From: Deltaproteobacteria bacterium
Lineage (GTDB): Bacteria; Desulfobacterota; Desulfobacteria; Desulfobacterales; JAFDCJ01
Direction of reading: 5' to 3'
Assembly (NCBI GenBank): GCA_024277475.1
Contig: JAJRVC010000648.1
Coordinates: 1-11,062, forward strand
Length of the DNA: 11,062 nucleotides
In this document: positions 5,964 to 11,062 of the stretch, one piece after another
Layout of the letters: every line of letters starts with the position of its first letter
How positions within the stretch are numbered: the first letter of the stretch is position 1
Notes under the pieces: generated by a model
What the model saw: the letters and a program-made list of their open reading frames with translations, nothing else
What the model was told of the DNA's origin: nothing
The model's database searches: none
Position numbers and translations under genes: made by a program

Positions 5964-7307
5964 ATGCCGACCTGCAGCACCCCGCACATTCTGCTCATCA
6001 ACCCCTGGATCCATGATTTCGCCGCCTACGACTTCTGGGCCAAACCCATGGGTCTGCTCACCATCGCTTCCACGTTGGGGCATCATGGTATTCAGGTTTC
6101 CTATATCGACTGCCTGGATCGTTTTCACCCCCATGCCCCCGGATCCGACCCGGCGGCAAAATACGGCCGCGGCCCCTATCTTAAAACCCGCATTCCAAAA
6201 CCTATCGCATTACATGACGTACCGCGCTATTTTTCACGATACGGAATAAAACCGCAATGGTTCAAAGAAGATCTTCTTAAACAGGACCAGCCCGATCTTG
6301 TGCTGGTCACTTCGCTGATGACATACTGGTATCCGGGTGTGCAGGAAACCATTGAAATCATAAGATCGGTGTTTCCGCAAACGCCCATCGTGCTGGGCGG
6401 TATATACGCGCGGTTGTGTCATAAGCATGCCCGAAACAACTCCGGGGCGGATCATGTTGCCGATGGACCGGCGGAGAAGAATCTAGTTTCCCTCGTTCGT
6501 CGGTTTACCGGTTATTCAATCAGCCCGGCGTTTGATCCGGATGATCTGGATTGTCACCCCTACCCTGCCCTGGATTTGCAAACCATGATCAATTATGTCC
6601 CCCTGTTGACTTCCCGGGGCTGTCCGTTTCAATGTGCCTACTGTGCATCCCACCTGTTGGAACCCAAACGCCTGTTGCGCAGCCCTGTGGCGGTCATTGA
6701 AGAAATCAGATACTGGAAAAAGACCTATGGGCTGAACGATTTTATTTTATACGACGACGCCTTTCTAATCGATAGCGACCGGCATGCAATTCCCCTTTTA
6801 GAAGGAATTCTCCGCACGGGTATTAAGGTGCGCTTTCACACACCCAATGCCTTACACATCCGTGGAATAGACGCACAAACCGCCCGGCTCATGTTCGAGG
6901 CCGGTTTTACCACCCTGCGTCTCGGATTGGAAACAGCGGAATTTGACCACCGGGAGGAAATCGACCTAAAAGTCACTGAAGACGAGTTTAAACGATCGGT
7001 AAGCTGCCTGAAAGAAGCCGGATTTAAAAAAAACCAGGTCGGAGCTTATCTGCTGGTCGGTCTTCCCGATCAAAAATCAGATACCATCAGACGTTCCATC
7101 GATATCGTAAAGCAGATCGGAATAACCCCTGTTGCGGCATACTACACCCCTATTCCCCACACGGCCCTGTGGCCCAAAGCGGTGGCGGCCTCCCGCTATG
7201 ATCTCGAGTCTGATCCGATTTTCACCAACAACGCCGTGATTCCCTGCCAAAAGGAACCCTTTAGCTGGGAAACGGTGCGCTCTCTCAAAGAGCTGATCAA
7301 CGAGTGA
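5964..7307 (+). CDS. B12-binding-type radical SAM protein
   Basis: A 447-residue protein with a cobalamin-binding-like N-terminal domain (about 1-180) and a radical SAM domain (about 210-400). The N terminus HILLINPW, the GLLTIASTLGHHG segment at 30-42, the VSYIDCLD strand at 45-52 and VLGGIYARL at 143-151 follow the usual B12-domain architecture. The SAM cluster motif is SRGCPFQCAYCAS with C220, C224 and C227. DDAF at 264-267 and LGLET at 320-324 are further radical SAM landmarks. The canonical DxHxxG cobalamin-ligand motif is not evident, so base-off cobalamin binding may not occur. The substrate is unknown. It follows ahbB by 75 bases on the same strand and may be cotranscribed. It is not AhbC or AhbD, which lack a B12 domain. 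ATG 5964 is preceded by GAAGGA at about 5948-5953. Confidence 0.85.
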   Translation: MPTCSTPHILLINPWIHDFAAYDFWAKPMGLLTIASTLGHHGIQVSYIDCLDRFHPHAPGSDPAAKYGRGPYLKTRIPKPIALHDVPRYFSRYGIKPQWFKEDLLKQDQPDLVLVTSLMTYWYPGVQETIEIIRSVFPQTPIVLGGIYARLCHKHARNNSGADHVADGPAEKNLVSLVRRFTGYSISPAFDPDDLDCHPYPALDLQTMINYVPLLTSRGCPFQCAYCASHLLEPKRLLRSPVAVIEEIRYWKKTYGLNDFILYDDAFLIDSDRHAIPLLEGILRTGIKVRFHTPNALHIRGIDAQTARLMFEAGFTTLRLGLETAEFDHREEIDLKVTEDEFKRSVSCLKEAGFKKNQVGAYLLVGLPDQKSDTIRRSIDIVKQIGITPVAAYYTPIPHTALWPKAVAASRYDLESDPIFTNNAVIPCQKEPFSWETVRSLKELINE

Positions 7308-7491
7308 AATCGACGCTGAAATAGAGCATTTTTCGCTCAATTCGTATTTACATCATAGGGTCTGACATCATATATGAAACTTCAGAACTCCAATATCATT
7401 TTCGTGAAATTCCACACGTGGATACAGAGAGCAGATTTCGTCGTCGTCCTCGTTCTTCTTCCTCTATAAAATTCTGATTAATTCGCATGCA

Positions 7492-7511
7492 TGAACCCTT
7501 GAACCCTGAAC
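7492..7511 (+). repeat. Tandem 8-mer TGAACCCT motif, copy 2
   Basis: The unit TGAACCCT occurs twice, followed by a partial third unit (GAAC). Its first 15 bases match the copy at 3986-4000 exactly and in the same orientation. It lies 25 bases before the -35 box of the pepA promoter, where it could overlap an upstream regulatory region, although its recurrence elsewhere argues for a dispersed repeat. Confidence 0.6.
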
Positions 7512-7535
7512 ATAGGTTTACATCGTTGTTTTTAA

Positions 7536-7564
7536 TTGACACCCGGCTACCATCTCTCTATACT
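7536..7564 (+). promoter_or_regulatory. Near-consensus sigma-70 promoter for pepA
   Basis: TTGACA at 7536-7541 and TATACT at 7559-7564 are separated by 17 bases: a perfect -35 box, a -10 box one base off consensus, and ideal spacing. Transcription would start around 7570-7573, giving a leader of under 40 bases that carries the GGGAG ribosome-binding site at 7594-7598 before ATG 7609. It is the best-matching promoter I see in the window and suggests strong constitutive expression of pepA. Confidence 0.8.
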
Positions 7565-7608
7565 CCCCTTCATTTAAAAAGACCAGCCAAAAAGGGAGAC
7601 ACAAAACT

Positions 7609-9081
7609 ATGCTGCGTTTGACATCCATTGATCTGAATAAATCGGCAATCGATACCTTTGCCATTGCCGTCTGCGAAGATGAGGATATTCATGGAGACCC
7701 GATAATAAAAGCAGTCACTATAAAGGCGCTCAAACTCGAGGAATTTAGCGGGAAAAAAGATGAAACCGTGACGCTTTACGATATACCCGATATTAAGGCA
7801 CAACGGGTGATCCTGTGGGGACTTGGCAAACTTGAAAAAACAGATCGTGAAGCGTTGCGCAGCATGGCCGGCAAAATCGTGAAACATTGCATCAATAAAA
7901 AGCTGACGAGCCTGTGTTTCGCTGTTCCCGATCCTTCAAGGATTAAAATGGAAATGTCCTCAGTTTTAAAGGCAATGCAGGAAGGCGCTTATCTTGGAAA
8001 CCACTTGTTCCATAAATTCAAAGGCGAAAAAAAGAAAAAAGAACTCAAACAAATTCATTTCCGGATCACAGAACGAGTCACCCAAAAATTGCGACAATTG
8101 ACTTTAAGAGTTGCTGCCATATGTGAGGGCACCACCCTGGCCAGAGATTGGGTCAACACACCTTCAAATGAAAAGACACCTGAGAAATTGACCCGGTCCA
8201 TCGTAAGCCTGGCAAAAAAACAGGGTCTAAAAATACAGGTGCTCAATGAAGCGCAATTGAAGCAAAAAAAACTTGGTGCATTGCTGGCTGTCGCTGCCGG
8301 CAGTCAAAGCAAACCCAGTCTAGTCATACTCGAGCACAGGGTGCCGGGTGCGAAAAAGACCCTGGCCCTGGTGGGCAAAGGTGTAACTTTTGATTCCGGT
8401 GGTCTCAATATCAAAACCGGCACATCGATTTCGGACATGAAATCTGATATGTCCGGCGCAGCGGCGGTGGCGGCCACCCTGATTGCAGCGGCTAAACTCA
8501 AAACAAAAACAAATATTATAGGAGCCATTCCCATCGTTGAAAACATGCCGTCAGGCCAGGCAACGCGCCCCGGGGATATCATTCGCAGCTATGCCGGTAA
8601 AACCGTTGAAATCGGAAATACCGATGCTGAGGGGCGGCTGATTCTGATTGATGCGATATCGTACGTGATCAAAAGATACAAGCCGCAATTGCTCATTGAC
8701 CTGGCAACGTTGACAGGGGCCTGTGTCGTTGCCCTGGGAGATAAAATTGCCGGAGTATTTTCCAATGATGACGATTTGGCCGCCGGCATTATTGCATCCG
8801 GAGAAAAAACCCATGAGCGCTGCTGGCGGCTGCCACTGCCCGAAGATTATAAAGAATTGCTGAAAAGCGATTTTGCGGACATGAACAACATCAGCAGCAG
8901 CCGCGCAGGCGGTGCCATTACTGCGGCGCTCTTTCTTGCGGAGTTTGCCGCCGATACTCGCTGGGCACATATCGACATTGCCGGTCCGGCTTATCTTAAA
9001 ACGGAAAGTGCCTACTGCGGTCCCGGTGGAACGGGTTTCGGAGTGAGATTGCTTAGCGAAATATTATCCAAACATATTTGA
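7609..9081 (+). CDS. pepA: Leucyl aminopeptidase (cytosol aminopeptidase, M17)
   Basis: A 490-residue M17 metallopeptidase that removes N-terminal residues from peptides using two metal ions, normally as a cytosolic hexamer. The N-terminal macro-like domain covers about 1-165, with a lysine-rich linker at 137-147. The catalytic domain shows VGKGVTFDSGGLNIK with K257, D262 and K269, DMKSDMSGAAA with D280, and the family signature NTDAEGRL with D339, E341 and R343. These line up with E. coli PepA residues K270, D275, K282, D293, D352, E354 and R356 at a constant offset of 13, so the active site is complete. LIDLATLTGACVVALG follows at 362-377, and the chain ends in the expected GFGVRLL segment. 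A ribosome-binding site GGGAG lies ten bases upstream of the ATG. Some PepA proteins also bind DNA; nothing here shows that. The gene is convergent with the minus-strand cluster, with 32 bases between stops and no obvious terminator. Confidence 0.97.
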   Translation: MLRLTSIDLNKSAIDTFAIAVCEDEDIHGDPIIKAVTIKALKLEEFSGKKDETVTLYDIPDIKAQRVILWGLGKLEKTDREALRSMAGKIVKHCINKKLTSLCFAVPDPSRIKMEMSSVLKAMQEGAYLGNHLFHKFKGEKKKKELKQIHFRITERVTQKLRQLTLRVAAICEGTTLARDWVNTPSNEKTPEKLTRSIVSLAKKQGLKIQVLNEAQLKQKKLGALLAVAAGSQSKPSLVILEHRVPGAKKTLALVGKGVTFDSGGLNIKTGTSISDMKSDMSGAAAVAATLIAAAKLKTKTNIIGAIPIVENMPSGQATRPGDIIRSYAGKTVEIGNTDAEGRLILIDAISYVIKRYKPQLLIDLATLTGACVVALGDKIAGVFSNDDDLAAGIIASGEKTHERCWRLPLPEDYKELLKSDFADMNNISSSRAGGAITAALFLAEFAADTRWAHIDIAGPAYLKTESAYCGPGGTGFGVRLLSEILSKHI

Positions 9082-9113
9082 AAGTTAGCAATAGTTCTCA
9101 GGGAATTTTACAG

Positions 9114-9596
9114 CTACCAGCCGCCCAGAATATCCTGACCTCTACGATGGGCGGCCTCTTCCTGCAAATTGTGGAACCTTGCGCCGACAAGATTAGCCAG
9201 ATTCGAAATCACCGCATACCCGATATCCGGATCTTTTCCGAAGAGCTCTAAAAGGCTTTCTCTTTCGACCTTGAATAATTTACACCCGTTAGCGCCACTG
9301 TATGCTGAAAGTCTATATTTGTTGGGTGGCACGATACTTGACCATCCGAAGGCACCCGCTTCAGGTATTGATGATATCGTGTTTTCTTCAGATGAAGCGA
9401 GTCCCGGAAAATCAAACCGCAAATCCACCCGGCCCTCCTGGACTATCCAGAGATAAGCAGCATTTTCGCCTTTCTTAAAAAGCCTGGTTTCATGCTTAAA
9501 CTCTTCTTCTTCACCATATTTTATAATTTCAGCAAGCTGTTCATTATTCAGGTTCTGGAAGATTTCGACGTTTTTAAAAAATTCTAAACTTATCAT
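9114..9596 (-). CDS. Stand-alone cyclic-nucleotide-binding-like domain protein
   Basis: A 160-residue CRP-fold sensor domain without a DNA-binding helix-turn-helix, so not a classical CRP/FNR regulator. The jelly-roll features are RLFKKGENAAYLWIVQEG at 38-55, VDLRFDFP at 57-64, FGWSSIVPPNKYRLSAY at 83-99, then CKLFKVERESLLELF. In true cAMP-binding proteins the phosphate-binding cassette carries FGE and an RxA motif. Here the glutamate position is tryptophan (W85) and the loop is rewritten as SSIVPPNKYRLSAY, so cAMP binding is doubtful and another ligand is likely. The fusion protein immediately upstream matches it at 73 of the first 145 positions without gaps (hand count), indicating a tandem duplication. 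AGGAG lies a few bases upstream of the ATG (complement of 9602-9608), confirming the start. The tail ends RRGQDILGGW. It is the last gene of the minus-strand run. Confidence 0.88.
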   Translation of the reverse strand: MISLEFFKNVEIFQNLNNEQLAEIIKYGEEEEFKHETRLFKKGENAAYLWIVQEGRVDLRFDFPGLASSEENTISSIPEAGAFGWSSIVPPNKYRLSAYSGANGCKLFKVERESLLELFGKDPDIGYAVISNLANLVGARFHNLQEEAAHRRGQDILGGW

Positions 9597-9675
9597 GACG
9601 ATCTCCTTTGAATCGGATAGAACGATTCAAACACAATCCAAGTACAATGAATATTGCGAACTGATTTAGCCATTT

Positions 9676-10419
9676 CTATGCCAGGACATAATCAGTCAGA
9701 ACTTCACCCGCAAGGATATGTTTCTCGAAAACCCTTCGTATTTTATCTGGGTTCATTTTCTGGTAAATTACCGGATCTTCACCTTCTATCTCTACCGTCA
9801 CGTTTGGTTCGGTATCGCATTTACCAATGCACGGGCCACTTTTAATCCGGATATGCGGCCGGTCGGCAAGGGCCATTTCATCCATCAGGGCGCTCATTAC
9901 CTGACGGGCACCGGCAACGATACCGCATGTTGCCAGATGCACGGTAATCTGAATACCGGCATAGGAGGCTGTCCAGGCTAAATCCTGCAACTGGTTGAAG
10001 CGTTCCCCAATAATCTCTACCAGATTTGACATGACCACATAACCGATTTGAGAATCCGCTTCAAAAATTTTTACCAGATTCTCCCTCTCAATCTGGATTA
10101 CTTTGCAGTCTCTGGTAGCACAGTAGGCTGACAATCTGTATTTGTTCGGCGCCACAAGGCTGGACCAGCCGAAAGTCATAAATTTGAAAATTGACGAGAG
10201 GGTGTTTTTGGCCGAAGTGGGACGATCCGGCAAATCAAAACGCAGATCAACCTGTCCTTTTTGCACAATCCACAAGCAGGCAGCCTCTTCTCCCTCACTG
10301 AAGAGCCTTTCATTTTGCCGGAATTCCTTTTCACGGCAGTGGTCCCGTATCCCGACGAGCCTGCCGTCATCCAGGCCTTTAAATACCTCAACACTTCGCA
10401 GAAAGCCGAGATCTGTCAT
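9676..10419 (-). CDS. Fusion of cNMP-binding-like domain with [2Fe-2S] ferredoxin domain
   Basis: A 247-residue two-domain protein. Residues 1 to about 147 form a CRP-type jelly roll (RLFSEGEEAACLWIVQKG, FGWSSLVAPNKYRLSAY, ERENLVKIF). Residues about 155-247 form a thioredoxin-like [2Fe-2S] ferredoxin with HLATCGIVAGAR (C165) and GPCIGKC (C197, C201), ending GEVLTDYVLA. The domains are joined by only about seven residues after NQLQD. The ferredoxin half matches the plus-strand ferredoxin at 52 of 92 positions; the jelly-roll half matches the neighbouring protein at 73 of 145. Neither part is decayed. The phosphate cassette lacks the canonical glutamate, as in the neighbour. There is no DNA-binding domain, so output is probably through protein contact or electron transfer. 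AGGGGG (complement of 10425-10430) lies five bases before the ATG. It begins 25 bases after the PHP gene. A likely origin is in-frame fusion of adjacent genes. Confidence 0.85.
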   Translation of the reverse strand: MTDLGFLRSVEVFKGLDDGRLVGIRDHCREKEFRQNERLFSEGEEAACLWIVQKGQVDLRFDLPDRPTSAKNTLSSIFKFMTFGWSSLVAPNKYRLSAYCATRDCKVIQIERENLVKIFEADSQIGYVVMSNLVEIIGERFNQLQDLAWTASYAGIQITVHLATCGIVAGARQVMSALMDEMALADRPHIRIKSGPCIGKCDTEPNVTVEIEGEDPVIYQKMNPDKIRRVFEKHILAGEVLTDYVLA

Positions 10420-10444
10420 CTCTACCCCCTTCTTATTATCTTAA

Positions 10445-11062
10445 TTAAGTAATTTTGAAATCAATCCTTCTGCCATCCTTGTTTTTCAAAGCCAGGCGGA
10501 TTTCGTCCAAACTGGGTGCCGCCAGGGTGAATACAGTTTTAGTTTTACCGATATCCTCCGGGAAGTGGGCGTCAGAGGATGAGATGCACGGAAAATCCAT
10601 AATACCGGGGATCTTTTCGTGGACATCCTGGAGCGGTATCCGATACGAAACTTCCAAACCATCAAGCAATAAATCCGCCGGAATAAACCCAAGCTGGCCG
10701 ATAATACCAAAGGACGGGCGGTCAACATGAGAGGCAATGCTTAATCCCCCAAGCTTATGTATCTTCGTGACGACATCCTGCAGACTCAATCGCGAAGCCC
10801 CAATCAGCAGACGGGAAACCTCTCCGCGGATCTCATCATCTTCGTTTACAATCACCTGATACCCGAACACCTCCGCCTGGTTTTCACCGGGCAGATGGGC
10901 ATAGACGAATTCCTGCATCACCTGGGCCTGTTCAACGGTACTAAAAATCCCCAGGATGTGGACTTCCTCTCTGGAACAGATTTCCATCCCCGGAAGAACG
11001 CAAAGACCCAGCTTATCGCCCAAACGTACCGCCGCCTGAACATTTTCCGCTGAATTATGATC
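10445..11062 (-). CDS. PHP-domain phosphoesterase (5' end beyond window)
   Basis: The last 205 residues of a PHP-domain metal-dependent phosphoesterase; the start lies beyond position 11062. The visible part begins DHNSAENVQAA, the second half of the N-terminal PHP metal motif (normally TDHN). It continues with GMEICSREEVHILGIF at 25-40 of the fragment (a metal-ligand glutamate), IASHVDRPSFG at 109-119 (histidine) and SSSDAHFPEDIG at 161-172 (Asp and His). These are the expected PHP ligands, so the enzyme is probably active. PHP proteins hydrolyse phosphoester bonds of nucleotides or small metabolites; the substrate here is unknown. A start codon TTG at 11023 exists but would cut off the metal motif, so it is rejected. 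PHP proteins of this type are familiar in [FeFe]-hydrogenase accessory operons with DRTGG and ATPase genes, which links it to the cluster at 190-3855. Confidence 0.87.
   Translation of the reverse strand, partial: DHNSAENVQAAVRLGDKLGLCVLPGMEICSREEVHILGIFSTVEQAQVMQEFVYAHLPGENQAEVFGYQVIVNEDDEIRGEVSRLLIGASRLSLQDVVTKIHKLGGLSIASHVDRPSFGIIGQLGFIPADLLLDGLEVSYRIPLQDVHEKIPGIMDFPCISSSDAHFPEDIGKTKTVFTLAAPSLDEIRLALKNKDGRRIDFKIT

Larger units (their letters stand above)
7308..7608 (+). other. Intergenic region upstream of pepA
   Basis: No gene is visible. A weak GAGC/GCTC stem with a seven-base loop at 7324-7338 follows the radical SAM gene, but is too short for a confident terminator. Positions about 7439-7463 carry a pyrimidine-rich run of TCGTCGTCC/TCGTTCTTC type triplets. 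A second copy of the TGAACCCT tandem lies at 7492-7511, and the pepA promoter at 7536-7564. The first part, about 7340-7435, shows nothing I recognise. Confidence 0.5.

Noticed and set aside
5875..6249. A plus-strand frame overlapping the ahbB end and radical SAM start
   Set aside because: Its composition is proline/threonine/serine-rich and shadow-like, while the overlapping radical SAM frame has clear motifs.
5964..7307. Radical SAM gene as AhbC or AhbD beside ahbB
   Set aside because: Those haem enzymes lack a B12-type N-terminal domain and this protein shows no SPASM-like cysteine cluster at its C terminus.
8551..8970. A 139-codon minus-strand open frame inside pepA
   Set aside because: It is the antisense shadow of the catalytic domain of PepA, with no protein-family features.
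10445..11023. PHP gene starting at TTG 11023 as a complete protein
   Set aside because: The frame stays open to the window edge and the upstream residues DHNSAEN form part of the PHP metal site, so the gene is cut by the window.

Overview
The window looks like chromosome from an anaerobic Desulfobacterota-type bacterium, most likely a sulfate reducer of the Desulfobacterales or a relative. This is inferred from gene content: an AhbB-type siroheme decarboxylase (the siroheme-dependent haem route typical of sulfate reducers and archaea), a hydrogenase-like iron-sulfur sensor protein with its accessory genes, thioredoxin-like [2Fe-2S] ferredoxins, and intergenic regions rich in short degenerate tandem motifs. 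No rRNA, tRNA, CRISPR array, insertion sequence or prophage gene was found.

Layout. (1) Positions 1-189 hold a large nested inverted repeat. (2) Positions 190-3855, plus strand, hold a six-gene cassette: DRTGG-domain protein, RsbW-like ATPase, a ferredoxin/hydrogenase-like Fe-S protein that keeps the four cubane cysteines of [FeFe]-hydrogenase but lacks the proton-relay cysteine, a second DRTGG-domain protein, a second GHKL ATPase, and a thioredoxin-like [2Fe-2S] ferredoxin. These families usually accompany electron-bifurcating [FeFe] hydrogenases, but no catalytic hydrogenase or NuoF-like subunit is present here. The cassette reads as a redox- or H2-sensing signalling unit rather than an enzyme. 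(3) Positions 4044-7307, plus strand, hold mtnA (methylthioribose-1-phosphate isomerase), ahbB (siroheme decarboxylase) and a B12-binding-type radical SAM protein, separated by motif-rich intergenic DNA. (4) Positions 7536-9081 hold a near-consensus sigma-70 promoter followed by pepA (M17 leucyl aminopeptidase). (5) Positions 11062-9114, minus strand, hold a convergent three-gene run: a PHP-domain phosphoesterase cut by the window edge, a protein fusing a cyclic-nucleotide-binding-like domain to a [2Fe-2S] ferredoxin domain, and a paralogous stand-alone cyclic-nucleotide-binding-like protein.

How they fit together. The ferredoxin part of the minus-strand fusion matches the last gene of the plus-strand cassette at 52 of 92 positions (hand alignment). 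PHP-domain proteins are also familiar companions of DRTGG/ATPase hydrogenase operons. The two outer clusters therefore look like halves of one hydrogenase-associated redox-signalling toolkit, separated by metabolic genes. The most unusual elements are the cNMP-fold/ferredoxin fusion, the altered H-cluster pocket of the sensor, and the long hairpin-forming repeat in front of the cassette.
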